Notes: generated by a model not told the origin, from the sequence alone. Positions 17,967 through 27,466 are shown, numbered from the stretch's first letter. The stretch is 57,956 bases of DNA from an uncultured Bacteroides sp. (GCA_947646015.1 CANSEY010000025.1:1-57956), one strand, 5' to 3'. Program-made: numbers and translations.

Positions 17967-20324
17967 ATGGAACGAACTGCTATGGAAAACCTCGTACTAT
18001 TAAAACTTATATTCAGAAACTGGTGGCGCAATAAACTTTTTGCGGTCATCTCTTTGGTCAGTCTTGTGGTCGGTATTTCCTGTACCAATCTTCTGATCTC
18101 GTTTGTCATCCATGAATATACGATAGAAGGGGAAAATCCAAAGAAGGACCGTATCCTGCGCCTGACTCAGCGACTGCCATCCATGCAGAGCACCGGACAA
18201 GTATCATTTGTCTACGGAGGATCGGTTGCCGGAATGATAGCTCCGTTTCCGGAGATTGAATCTTATCTCCGGCTGACCGAGAAGGAGGCAACTCATATTG
18301 AAATTGAGAACCAGCGCTTTCCTCAACAGGTCATTGTTGAGGCCGACAGTTCTTTCTGCCGTTTTTTCCCGTACCAGATATTGTCCGGCAATATGAAAGA
18401 AGCCTTGACTAAGCCGGACTGTATTGCTTTGAGTGAAGAAAAGGCCATGCAATACTTCGGGAAGTTCGATTGTATCGGGCGAGAACTTTCTGTGGTATAT
18501 GGAGATAAAGTTGAAATGAAAAAGGTATCTGCCATATATAAGTTTTATGCGCAGTCAGCACTCCGTATTGATTTGCTTGGTAATTCTCAGAACCTGCAGG
18601 AAGAAGGAACTTCCTGTATGATTCTTCTCAAAGAAAAGACTGACGTGTCAGCCTTTCGCGAGCGTTTTGAGTCAACAGAACTGCCTACAGTGACAGGTCC
18701 CGGTTATTATAAACTCCAGACATTACAAGAATCCTACTTTGACACAAAACTGGCTGATTCCGTGAAAACATTCAGTCATCGGCAGATCGCTTTGTTGAGT
18801 ATCGGTTTATTATCAGCTTTTCTTGTCTTATTCATCGCTTGCTTCAATTACGTAAACCTAAGCTTTTCGCGCCTGCTGAAACAAGTAAACATGATTCATG
18901 TAGAGACATTGATGGGAGCTTCTCATTCATATATTTGCCGGCAACTTTTTATTGATACATTCCTTACCGTATTTATCGCTTTCATCCTTTCCATTCTTGT
19001 AATGGGGGACATACTTTCTCTTTTCAATTATTTCTTTGATGCCCGTCTGACTTTCGGTTTCATTCTTTCATGGAAAGTCTTTCCATTTATTCTTCTGTTT
19101 GTTTCTCTTTTGGCCATTATACCGGCCACCTATATGACGAAGAAACTGAACCGCATTTCTATCAGCGGATATCGGCAATTTTTTCAAGGGAGAAAAAGAA
19201 GAAGACTGGTAGCGACCCTTGTAGGCGTGCAAATGGTTATCTCCATCGGATTGATGACTGCCTTTATGATGATACGTACGCAACTTTCAACCATAGAAGG
19301 GCAGGGTGAACGCTTTAAAGGAGTTATAATCTTAGGTAATGAGGGGGCTGCCTTGACTATCCCTTTGTATAATGACATTAAAAACCTGCCCGGTATCCAA
19401 ACTGCCCTGTTATCCAAAGGGCGGATAACGAGTCCTTTTAATATCATCATTCCACTAAACAGGAATGGGCAGGAAGTAATGGTAAATAAAGTTTTATTGA
19501 CCGAGAACTATGGACTGCTGGACTTATTCAACATAGAACTTCTCGAACCGGAACGAACGGAGGATTTATTTTCCAAGGTAGCCCATCCGGTAGTTGTTAA
19601 TGAAGCCTTTGTACAGTTCTTTGTACCGGGAGGAGAAGATCCGGTGGGGCAGACCTTAAGCAAATATGAGCAGGACAACGCCGGTGAAGGAACTATTATC
19701 GGTGTGTGCAAAGATTTCAGACTGACTTCTTTCAACTCTGCCATTACTCCGATGCAGATTATTCTTCAAGAGATTCCGGTCGATCAGGCAACCTACCTGT
19801 CTTGTCGTATAGATGAGGGCAGACGCAATGAGATAGTAAAAAATCTCCGGTTGCTGTGGGAGAAACACGAGCCGGGACATTCTTTTGTTTACATAGACGC
19901 CTATCAGCAATATATATCCAACAATACAGATATGGTGAATTTCTCCCGATTATTACTGGCTTATGCTATAATCAGTTTGTTCCTGACCCTTTTTGGTATC
20001 TTTGGAATTACATGGTATGCGGTAGAACAACGAAAAAGAGAAATTGCGATTCGTAAAGTACACGGTGCCTCTTCCCGCCAAATTCTATTGTTGTTGAATC
20101 GTCCGTTCTTCTATTATATTCTGATAGCCGACATGATCGCTATTCCTATCGTATATGTCTTGATGAAACGGTGGAGGGAACAGTTTGTGTATCCTACGGA
20201 TTGGGGAATAGAAGTATTTATAGTACCTGTCGTCTTATTGATGCTTGTAACGTTTGTCACAGTTGTCCTTAACGGATATCATACGGCATTAAGTAATCCG
20301 GCTGAGACTATTAAAACGGAATGA
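17967..20324 (+). CDS. MacB/FtsX-type ABC permease 5
   Basis: The 785-aa permease is the last gene of the operon and the most diverged of the five. It begins after MERTAMENLVLLKLIFRNWW, and either Met1 or Met6 could be the start. It keeps the FtsX signature REIAIRKVHGASS and the closing SNPAETIKTE. Two periplasmic domains are separated by the first helix bundle around residues 275-385. With no paralogous partner in the operon it may act as a homodimer or couple with any of the others. A strong hairpin follows after about 125 bp. Confidence 0.87.
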   Translation: MERTAMENLVLLKLIFRNWWRNKLFAVISLVSLVVGISCTNLLISFVIHEYTIEGENPKKDRILRLTQRLPSMQSTGQVSFVYGGSVAGMIAPFPEIESYLRLTEKEATHIEIENQRFPQQVIVEADSSFCRFFPYQILSGNMKEALTKPDCIALSEEKAMQYFGKFDCIGRELSVVYGDKVEMKKVSAIYKFYAQSALRIDLLGNSQNLQEEGTSCMILLKEKTDVSAFRERFESTELPTVTGPGYYKLQTLQESYFDTKLADSVKTFSHRQIALLSIGLLSAFLVLFIACFNYVNLSFSRLLKQVNMIHVETLMGASHSYICRQLFIDTFLTVFIAFILSILVMGDILSLFNYFFDARLTFGFILSWKVFPFILLFVSLLAIIPATYMTKKLNRISISGYRQFFQGRKRRRLVATLVGVQMVISIGLMTAFMMIRTQLSTIEGQGERFKGVIILGNEGAALTIPLYNDIKNLPGIQTALLSKGRITSPFNIIIPLNRNGQEVMVNKVLLTENYGLLDLFNIELLEPERTEDLFSKVAHPVVVNEAFVQFFVPGGEDPVGQTLSKYEQDNAGEGTIIGVCKDFRLTSFNSAITPMQIILQEIPVDQATYLSCRIDEGRRNEIVKNLRLLWEKHEPGHSFVYIDAYQQYISNNTDMVNFSRLLLAYAIISLFLTLFGIFGITWYAVEQRKREIAIRKVHGASSRQILLLLNRPFFYYILIADMIAIPIVYVLMKRWREQFVYPTDWGIEVFIVPVVLLMLVTFVTVVLNGYHTALSNPAETIKTE

Positions 20325-20448
20325 TCACTATGAATATGTAGTTCTTCAGTATCCAGTTTCTAAGAAGATAAAACGTTCTTCTTTTGCCGTTGACTTTGAA
20401 GCTAATCAACCGTTGGAAAAACAGGAAAGGTGGCATCGGACAAAATAA

Positions 20449-20480
20449 AAGCTACTCTCTTTGGGGGAAGAGAGTAGCTT
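20449..20480. terminator. Terminator between convergent operons
   Basis: A perfect 13-bp stem (AAGCTACTCTCTT / AAGAGAGTAGCTT) has a 6-nt G-rich loop. On the minus strand it is followed by TTATTTTG, so it best terminates the leftward lipoprotein gene's transcript; it may also end the permease operon. Confidence 0.75.
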
Positions 20481-20539
20481 GACTTCAAGATACACTATAG
20501 AGTGCACTTGCTATAAAATACCTATCGAATGCTCATGTG

Positions 20540-21871
20540 TCAGTTAATAATAGTGCCCTTGACATCCAGTTCTCTGATAGCAGCGACAGTACTGTTTCCT
20601 CCGTCATCGGGAATCGTGAGTCTGATGTAACGTGCTTTGATCGATTTTACATAATATTCCAGGGCGGCATCCTGATTCGTGAATCCGAATCTGCCGATAG
20701 GAGTCCAGTTCACGTTATCTTCACTAGCTGCAAACTCGACCACTTTGATAGGATTGTTTGAACCTCTGCCGCGCGGAAGCAATTCCACCTGTGCTATTTG
20801 TATGTTTTGCTTCATATCTATCACAATATCATACGGTAGCGGGTCGCTTCCACCTTGCCATTTGGCATGCCAGAATGTTTCAGTGTCTCCGTCTATCAGA
20901 CATTTGGCTAATCCATTGCCGGCTCCTTCTCCCGAAGCTTCCTGTGTCGTAAAGGACAGAACTTCCCAGCCGCTCTTTGATATTTTCGTTCCTTCTTTTA
21001 TGATGCAGAATCCTGTGTAGGTGTCTTTATCCGCACGGATAGTGGCATCGGAAGTAACTTCGCCTATTTGCACAGGAAGCATATAATTTCCCGGAAGAAT
21101 GTTATCTTTCAGCTTGTAACTGACTGTGGTCTGATCAACTCCCTGAGACAATGACGGGGATTCGGGTTTGGTATAGCACTCTGCCGGCAGAAGACTGAAA
21201 TAAGTCTGATTGGCACTGTTGTACGTATCTACTACCGACTGGTTGTTGACTAATGTACAGTTGATGTTCCATTTATTGCTAAAAGGTACTCCAATGGTAA
21301 TCGGCAACTCTTTTACATTGTTGACATTGATTTCCTGTATACCATCGTTTATGATAGTTACAATGGGTTCGGAAACTTTAAATCCCAGTAGGAGGGTGGA
21401 ACGGCCGGGGTTCAACTTCTCTCCTGTAGTGCTTGCTTTGAGTGGGAGAATGTATTGAACATTGTCATAGCCGCACAACGCATGAATCTTTGTCGGGTCG
21501 TATACGATAGTGCCTTTTGCCAGTCTGTCACCGGCAGATACGTTAACCGTTGTGTTAGTCATTTGATAACAATCTTCCGGAAGTATCTGGTAACTGGTTC
21601 CGTCGGCAGTATTGAGTGAGTCGAGCAGGCTTTTGTCTACGGTGAAGGTGACGGTACTGTTATTCAGTTCCAGTCCTCCGTGTTGTATCCATAAGTCAGC
21701 ATTGTATTTTTCTCCTACATTATACGATTGCAGAATAGTCAGTCCGTTTTCAGACAATGACAAAATCCCTTCGGATGTATTGCTCGTATCAAAGGTTTCA
21801 TCACAACCGATAATAGAGAGAGTGATGCAACCTGATATTAGTATATAACTTATTTTTCTCATAATGCTCAT
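20540..21871 (-). CDS. Surface lipoprotein with DUF1735 and F5/8 type C (discoidin) domains
   Basis: The start is placed at ATG 21871; ATG 21862 is an alternative, and a TTG at 21892 lies upstream. The signal peptide ends in the lipobox LSIIGC. Two DUF1735-like modules follow, with repeated motifs of the type LLDSLNTADGTSYQILPEDCY and YFSLLPAECYTKP. The C-terminal part (WHAKWQGG, IAQVELLPRG, VKSIKARYIRLTIPDDGG) is a discoidin/F5-8C carbohydrate-binding domain. In Bacteroides such proteins sit beside SusC/SusD and act as surface glycan-binding proteins. It begins right after the SusD-like gene, so it is operonic. The ligand is unknown. Confidence 0.85.
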   Translation of the reverse strand: MSIMRKISYILISGCITLSIIGCDETFDTSNTSEGILSLSENGLTILQSYNVGEKYNADLWIQHGGLELNNSTVTFTVDKSLLDSLNTADGTSYQILPEDCYQMTNTTVNVSAGDRLAKGTIVYDPTKIHALCGYDNVQYILPLKASTTGEKLNPGRSTLLLGFKVSEPIVTIINDGIQEINVNNVKELPITIGVPFSNKWNINCTLVNNQSVVDTYNSANQTYFSLLPAECYTKPESPSLSQGVDQTTVSYKLKDNILPGNYMLPVQIGEVTSDATIRADKDTYTGFCIIKEGTKISKSGWEVLSFTTQEASGEGAGNGLAKCLIDGDTETFWHAKWQGGSDPLPYDIVIDMKQNIQIAQVELLPRGRGSNNPIKVVEFAASEDNVNWTPIGRFGFTNQDAALEYYVKSIKARYIRLTIPDDGGNSTVAAIRELDVKGTIIN

Positions 21872-21892
21872 TGATTTATTGTGCTTATACAA

Positions 21893-23791
21893 TTACCAGC
21901 CCGGATTCTGGACGAGGTTTTGTGTCTTTCTCATTTCGTGATCCGGTATTGGCTGTAAGTACATCTTTCTGTTGAATACAATTTTTTCAGTTTCCACTAC
22001 GCGGTTGAACTCTTCGGTATCATTGATAGTTCCCCGAACATTCATACCGTGTGCATATCCGTTCTGGCGTCCTTCACCGTCTTTGTCGGCAATCATCCAG
22101 CGGCGTACATCAAAATAACGTTGACCTTCCGTTGCCAGTTCAATCTGACGTTCGCGCTGAATGGCTGCTCTTTGCAATTCTTTATTACCTACGATACCGG
22201 GATTCAGTATTTCTACTTTCGGCAAGCCTGCCCGTTCGCGTACGAGGTTCAGATAAGTCAGTACGCGTGAGTCGCTCGGATTTACTTCGTTGGCAACTTC
22301 TGCATATATCAGATAGAAATCCGCCAGACGGAAGATTATGGAAGGACGGTTCTGACTAGCTACACCCGGACTGGTTTTGCTGATTGATCGGTTGAAGCGC
22401 TTGAAAAGCATATATCCGGTTGTAGTGGCTTGTCCTTCCTGAACGCCTGCATTACCTCCATTGTAGAACTGGACTTGTTTGCAGGTGACAGGCCATTGGC
22501 GTCCGTTGAAGAAGACAGTGTTGTAGAAACGTGCTTCACGATTCAGATAGCGGTTACTGACTGTTACGTTGGTGTAGTTCTTAGAGTATTTTCCGTCATT
22601 CTTGTCCTTGTAAGTTCCGTAACCATCTTCTTTATAAAGTGTTGATTTCGGCAGATAGTCGGTTTCCTTGATAGGAAGTCCGTCGTTCATATAGAAGGCG
22701 TCTACGAGTTCTTGCGTTACTCCGGTCGAACCCAAACCGTTCTTTTCGCAGCGAGGAACGATTCTTCGGTCGAATGCGTCACCGTCAAGTCCTCCCCAGT
22801 CGTTGTTGGCGGTGCCCCAGATGATTTCTTTATTGTATTTCTGAAAGAGGTTGTAAACGGAGGCATCTACGTCTAGAATCTGTTCACCGGTGCTGCTTGT
22901 TGTATATTCTTTGTATAACTCGTAGCGGTTTCCGGTTTCTGCGTAATCGATGAAATCTTTGCAGGCGTTTAATGCAGTATTCCATTTGTTGTCATCACGA
23001 TCCGGGAAGAGTCTTGTACCGTCTGGGTTGGTCAGAGACAGCGCTTCTCTGTATCCCCCGTTGAGAAGGGGGCTGGCTGCATATAGCCACAATTTGGCAC
23101 GTACGGCCAAAGCGACACCTTTGGTTGGCCATGCGCGGTAAGATTCATTTTCGTGCATCGGTTCCTGTGGCAGTTCATTAGCTACTTCACGTAGTTCCTG
23201 ATCAATATACGTGATAACTTCATCTACCGTATTTCTGGGAACATCCTGAGTCTCTGTCGCCTCGTATACCTTATCTTTTACGAGGATAATAGGACCGTAT
23301 TGTTCCAATAGCAGATAATTGTAAAATGCACGCATGAAGCGTACGTTGGCACGCATCTCATTCAGTTCGTCTTCTTCCAGTCTGTCGCCTTGCGTACCGC
23401 TGGTTGTAATCACATGAGCTTTCTCTAGGAAAATGTTAGCCTGCCGGATGTATTTATAGCAGTCGCCATAGCGGTGAAAACCAGCAGTCGCCGCATTCTT
23501 GTCCGAGTTGTTGGCCTTGGCAGCATTTCCATAACCTACTACTAGTTCATCGCAGATTGCAGCCCACGGATTTTTAAAGGCTCCTACATTCAGGCTGTTT
23601 ATTCCCGAATAATCGGGGATTCCTGCAAAGACATTGGCATACCATCGTTTGGTATAGGCTACGTTTTCAAATATTTGATCTGTATTTTGCAAGCCTCCTG
23701 ACATCTGGTCCGAAACAGCCAGATAATCACATGAACTGACGGAGAAGAATAATCCCATCAGCAACATATATATGTGACTTTTACTTTTCAT
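21893..23791 (-). CDS. RagB/SusD family nutrient-uptake lipoprotein
   Basis: The 632-aa protein has a signal peptide and lipobox (FFSVSSC). It has the SusD-like alpha-helical TPR core: ANIFLEKAHV, MRANVRFMRAFYNYLLLEQYGPIIL and the later KGVALAVRAKLWLYAASPL. The C-terminal RagB/SusD domain includes IIFRLADFYLIYAEVANE, LNLVRERAGLP and RERQIELATEGQRYFDVRRW. It would cap the SusC-type barrel and capture a glycan or peptide ligand at the cell surface. It starts 20 bp after the SusC-like stop. Confidence 0.93.
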   Translation of the reverse strand: MKSKSHIYMLLMGLFFSVSSCDYLAVSDQMSGGLQNTDQIFENVAYTKRWYANVFAGIPDYSGINSLNVGAFKNPWAAICDELVVGYGNAAKANNSDKNAATAGFHRYGDCYKYIRQANIFLEKAHVITTSGTQGDRLEEDELNEMRANVRFMRAFYNYLLLEQYGPIILVKDKVYEATETQDVPRNTVDEVITYIDQELREVANELPQEPMHENESYRAWPTKGVALAVRAKLWLYAASPLLNGGYREALSLTNPDGTRLFPDRDDNKWNTALNACKDFIDYAETGNRYELYKEYTTSSTGEQILDVDASVYNLFQKYNKEIIWGTANNDWGGLDGDAFDRRIVPRCEKNGLGSTGVTQELVDAFYMNDGLPIKETDYLPKSTLYKEDGYGTYKDKNDGKYSKNYTNVTVSNRYLNREARFYNTVFFNGRQWPVTCKQVQFYNGGNAGVQEGQATTTGYMLFKRFNRSISKTSPGVASQNRPSIIFRLADFYLIYAEVANEVNPSDSRVLTYLNLVRERAGLPKVEILNPGIVGNKELQRAAIQRERQIELATEGQRYFDVRRWMIADKDGEGRQNGYAHGMNVRGTINDTEEFNRVVETEKIVFNRKMYLQPIPDHEMRKTQNLVQNPGW

Positions 23792-23811
23792 ATTTTTATC
23801 TTTTATGGTTT

Positions 23812-26800
23812 TTAGAATGTGAAATCAAGACCGATTGTATAGGTTCGCGGCAGCGGATAGTTAAGTCCGGCATTCGCATTTCCGGCTTCCGGATCGAAAT
23901 ATTTGATATGATCCCATACTGCCAGGTTATATCCCATCAGATAGATACGGGCAGCTTCGAAGCCGATCTTGCTTAAGAATTTCTTAGGTATCTGATAGCC
24001 GATTTCTATATTCTTCAATCGGAGGAAAGAGCCATCGCGCAGCCACCATGTATTGGCAACGCGGTTATTAGCATTGTTCGCATTGCTCTTGTGCAGACGG
24101 GGAATAATTACATCCTGGCTCGGATTGTTCTCTGTCCAACGGTTTAATGCAAAGGTGCGATAGTTGGACTGGTCTACACCCCATGAGAATGGGTACCATC
24201 CTTCGGAAGTCTTTCCACCCAATAATACAGAAGTGTTCCCTGCTCCCTGGAAGAAGATGCTGGCGTAGATTCCTTTATATTCGGCATTTAAACCGAATCC
24301 GTAGATAATTTCCGGAGTTTCCGGATGACCGATTCCTCTTACACGGTCATAAGAGTCGATGATTCCGTCTCCATTGACGTCGGTATATTTGATGTCACCG
24401 GGACCAAGGAGTCCGCCTAAGGTTGGTTGTGGAATTTCCGAACGGAGTTTATAAGTCTTCAGACCGTTAGCGTTGGTGCTTACGGTAAAGTCGTCTTCGG
24501 TATAAAGTCGTTCTGCGATGTAATAGAGATTATCTTTATCACTGACACGTTTGCCCGTAATAGCTTGGTAGTCATACTTTGGAGGAAGTTCATCATATTC
24601 CAGAATTTTATTGCGGGTGAATGTGAATGTACCTCTTGCGCTAAGTTTTACCTTGCCTATATTTTGATGAGCGTTCACAGACATGTCAACACCTCTGTTG
24701 CGAACCTTACCGAAGTTTTGCCACGGATCGTCTCTCAGACCGCCAAGCTGGGGAACAGTCTGACGTTGCAGCAGAATCTGGCTTCTGGTAGAATCGAAGT
24801 AATCAAAGATAACTTCAAGACGGTTGTCAAACAAGCCGATATCGAAACCGTAGTTTTGTTTGTCTTCTACTTCCCATCCCAAGTAAGGAGCTGCAAAACG
24901 TCCTTCTATGATGCCGTTGCCGATACCGTTCAGACCGCCTCCGGTATCATTGTAACCTTGCGTAAAACCTCCGGCATCCATTTTGTAGGTCGGACGGTAC
25001 AAGAAACGGGTTCCTCCTGTATTGTCGTTACCGGCACGTCCGACAGAGGCTCTTAATTTGAGTTTGGGGACATACTTTTTGATTACTTCCGGGTAGAAAG
25101 ACTCATTGGAAATGTAGTAGGCAAGACCTACTGCCGGGAAGAAACCGAAACGGTTGCCCGAAGCAAATGCTTCCGAACCGGTGTATCCGAAGTTGCCTTC
25201 AATGAAATAGCGTCCGCCGTAACCGTAAGTTAAACGTCCTACCAGACCTTGCTTACGATAGGGAAGTGCTACATTGTGATATTGGGTTTCCTTTTGCATG
25301 TACAATAGCATGGCACCTACTTCGTGCTGGTCGAACGTACGTTTATAGTTGATGGCAGCATCTATGTAAATCTTCTTGGTTGCGCTTGTCGCACTATTCT
25401 TAGGGTCCTGCAATTCAGGGTTTCCGGATACGACTGTGGCAAATAATAGATTGCCGTTTTCGTCGCGTCCCGTAGCATGATATCTTGTCGGATTATATTC
25501 ACGGCGAACGATCATTTCACTATCATAGTCATAACTTGCGTTCAGGCGTACAGACAAACCTTTGGTGATAAAATCCAGTTTCTGGTCTACATAAACTTTG
25601 GATTGAATGGCAGTACGGTATTCTTTGGCGTATCCGGAGTTCATCAATAAGTTGTACGGGTTGCGCATGTTAGCGTCACGTTCCTGTGAGTAGGTTGAAA
25701 CAGTACCATCACTGTATACAGCCGGAAATGTATAAGGAGGAGTAATCAGCATGGAACGGAATATATTGGCAGTTCCTGTTCCCGGATAATTATTAACCAG
25801 ATACTGAAGTGCGAGGTCAACTCCTACAGTTGTAGTGCTTGATACGTTCATATCAATATTTGAACGAAGATTGATACGGTCGATGCCGATGTTTGTATTA
25901 TATTGTTTGGTAGGACTTCCTTTGAAAATACCACTTTCGTTGTAATATGCTGCCGAAACAAAGTATTTTGCTTTTTCTGTACCTCCACGTACATTCAAGG
26001 TATATCTGTGTGTGAATGTGTTTTTACGTAACATTTTGTCGATCCAGTTGGTATTTGGATATAGGTCCGGATCGTCATTGTTCCGGTAATGTGCAATTAA
26101 GTCATCCGAAAACTGCGGTAATTCCCCATCATTATGGAGTGCTTCGTTGAACAGGTCCAGATAGTCGGCCGAACCAACGAATTCGGGAAGACGGGTGGGG
26201 GAAGAAATGGTGTGTTCTGTCTTGAATGAAATCTTTGCCTTCTCTACACGTCCGCGTTTGGTAGTGACAAGTACTACACCATTGGCTCCCTCGGCACCAT
26301 AAATGGCTGTTGCAGCGGCATCCTTCAAAACCGAAAACGTTTCGATTTCGTCGGGTTCAATATCACTCATGCTTCTGGGTACACCGTCCACAAGTACCAG
26401 TGGAGATGTACCACCCGCAAAGGTACTTACGCCTCGAATCCAAAACTCTGCGTTATCATATCCGGGTTCACCCGAACGTTGTACTGCAATCAAACCGGCG
26501 ACTTGTCCGGCAAGACTGTTATTCAGGCTTCGCGAAGGGACAACGATATCCTTTGGTTTGATGGAACTCATAGAAACGACTACGCTTTCCTTTTTCTGCT
26601 GTCCGTAGCCGACTACTACAACTTCGTCCAGCGCTTTGGAGTCTTCGTTCAGCATCACATTGATGTTGCGGCGCCCTTTTACTTTTATTTCTTCGGTTAC
26701 GTATCCAAGATATGATACTTGCAAAATTGCATTGTCGGAAGGAATCATAATCTGATAACGTCCTTCTACATCGGTTATTGCTCCGACGTTTGATTGTCCT

Positions 26801-27024
26801 TTTACTACAACATTGGCTCCGATGATAGATTCTCCTTTGCTGTCTGTTACTACACCTGTTATTTTAATCTTATTTTGTTGCGTTGTTTCTGAACTCTCTA
26901 TGCCATTCATCGGCTTTTCCGCATTGCCGGCATTTATGAGTGGAGAAAAACATAAAGAAAAGAACAGAACACCGATTCGCGCGGTTGTGTGCACTTTGTT
27001 TGAAGTAAATAAAATGTTTTTCAT
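23812..27024 (-). CDS. SusC/RagA family TonB-linked outer-membrane protein
   Basis: This is a full-length 1070-aa transporter. The N-terminal signal segment (GVLFFSLCFSPLINA) is followed by a carboxypeptidase-regulatory-like domain (about 53-130). The plug begins after DEVVVVGYGQQKKESVV and includes LAGQVAGLIAVQRSGEPG, and then comes the long beta-barrel. The last strand ends YTIGLDFTF with a terminal aromatic, as in outer-membrane barrels. No STN or FecR-interaction domain precedes it, so control by an anti-sigma factor is not expected. It imports the ligand captured by the SusD-like partner. It lies downstream of an apparent invertible promoter. Confidence 0.94.
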   Translation of the reverse strand: MKNILFTSNKVHTTARIGVLFFSLCFSPLINAGNAEKPMNGIESSETTQQNKIKITGVVTDSKGESIIGANVVVKGQSNVGAITDVEGRYQIMIPSDNAILQVSYLGYVTEEIKVKGRRNINVMLNEDSKALDEVVVVGYGQQKKESVVVSMSSIKPKDIVVPSRSLNNSLAGQVAGLIAVQRSGEPGYDNAEFWIRGVSTFAGGTSPLVLVDGVPRSMSDIEPDEIETFSVLKDAAATAIYGAEGANGVVLVTTKRGRVEKAKISFKTEHTISSPTRLPEFVGSADYLDLFNEALHNDGELPQFSDDLIAHYRNNDDPDLYPNTNWIDKMLRKNTFTHRYTLNVRGGTEKAKYFVSAAYYNESGIFKGSPTKQYNTNIGIDRINLRSNIDMNVSSTTTVGVDLALQYLVNNYPGTGTANIFRSMLITPPYTFPAVYSDGTVSTYSQERDANMRNPYNLLMNSGYAKEYRTAIQSKVYVDQKLDFITKGLSVRLNASYDYDSEMIVRREYNPTRYHATGRDENGNLLFATVVSGNPELQDPKNSATSATKKIYIDAAINYKRTFDQHEVGAMLLYMQKETQYHNVALPYRKQGLVGRLTYGYGGRYFIEGNFGYTGSEAFASGNRFGFFPAVGLAYYISNESFYPEVIKKYVPKLKLRASVGRAGNDNTGGTRFLYRPTYKMDAGGFTQGYNDTGGGLNGIGNGIIEGRFAAPYLGWEVEDKQNYGFDIGLFDNRLEVIFDYFDSTRSQILLQRQTVPQLGGLRDDPWQNFGKVRNRGVDMSVNAHQNIGKVKLSARGTFTFTRNKILEYDELPPKYDYQAITGKRVSDKDNLYYIAERLYTEDDFTVSTNANGLKTYKLRSEIPQPTLGGLLGPGDIKYTDVNGDGIIDSYDRVRGIGHPETPEIIYGFGLNAEYKGIYASIFFQGAGNTSVLLGGKTSEGWYPFSWGVDQSNYRTFALNRWTENNPSQDVIIPRLHKSNANNANNRVANTWWLRDGSFLRLKNIEIGYQIPKKFLSKIGFEAARIYLMGYNLAVWDHIKYFDPEAGNANAGLNYPLPRTYTIGLDFTF

Positions 27025-27049
27025 AATTTTGATTTTAAAATAATAACTA

Positions 27050-27072
27050 GTTTACCGGTTTTGTTTGTAAAC
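27050..27072. repeat. Inverted repeat in the susC leader
   Basis: GTTTAC and GTAAAC arms are separated by 11 nt, 26-48 bp upstream of the susC-like start codon. It may be an operator or an RNA hairpin in the leader; nothing here decides. Confidence 0.35.
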
Positions 27073-27185
27073 GATAGGGATGGTAAATCATAATACTGTA
27101 ATATTTCCATAGGCATTGATTGTGTGTTGATTTTTGATTAAAAATTAGGTTGTGAAATATAGAATTTAGTAAACTCTAAGGCGGT

Positions 27186-27207
27186 ATAAGTTCATGGAGA
27201 ACTTGGT
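27186..27207 (+). repeat. Left inverted repeat of the inverton (IR-L)
   Basis: This 22-nt sequence is the exact reverse complement of 27445-27466. Its core is AGTTC-ATGGA-GAACT, a dyad with 5-nt spacer such as a tyrosine recombinase would bind and cross over within. Confidence 0.8.
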
Positions 27208-27352
27208 GGGATGAGTATTATGAGTACATATTAATTTCAAATACCTCCTGAAATATTACTTTATCAGAATTATAAAAGGAAAAGATAGGGTAAACGAAGA
27301 AATAACTTTTAAAAAAAGCATCAATTTATAGCGTATTTCTGAAAAATATAAC

Positions 27353-27360
27353 TATTTTTG
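27353..27360 (+). promoter_or_regulatory. Candidate -7 element inside the invertible segment
   Basis: TATTTTTG matches TAnnTTTG and points away from susC in this orientation. No good -33 TTTG is seen at the right distance, so the promoter assignment is tentative. Confidence 0.45.
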
Positions 27361-27444
27361 TCGCCAACAAAGCAAAGAAAATCATTCAATATTTGTAAAC
27401 CTTAAATTTTCAAAAGATGAAAGCTTATTTTTCTAAAATCTGCT

Positions 27445-27466
27445 ACCAAGTTCTCCATGAACTTAT
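27445..27466 (-). repeat. Right inverted repeat of the inverton (IR-R)
   Basis: The exact reverse complement of 27186-27207, with the same AGTTC-N5-GAACT core. Identity extends over 22 nt and then ends on both sides. Confidence 0.8.

Larger units (their letters stand above)
27186..27466. promoter_or_regulatory. Probable invertible promoter (phase-variation switch) upstream of susC
   Basis: Perfect 22-nt inverted repeats enclose 237 bp between the susC-like gene and a divergent small lipoprotein. The repeats fit AGTTC-N5-GAACT, which I recall as one of the B. fragilis classes of invertible regions upstream of SusC/SusD-type operons. The only TAnnTTTG element inside the segment points rightward, away from susC. 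No leftward TAnnTTTG (CAAAnnTA on the plus strand) occurs inside it or between it and susC. Hence the sequenced orientation is probably OFF for susC, and inversion would place that element about 270 bp upstream of the susC start. No recombinase gene is in the window. Confidence 0.72.

Noticed and set aside
24427-25056. 209-codon plus-strand open frame
   Set aside because: It lies antisense inside the SusC-like gene, whose full-length frame, domains and composition are clear. The antisense translation has no recognisable features.
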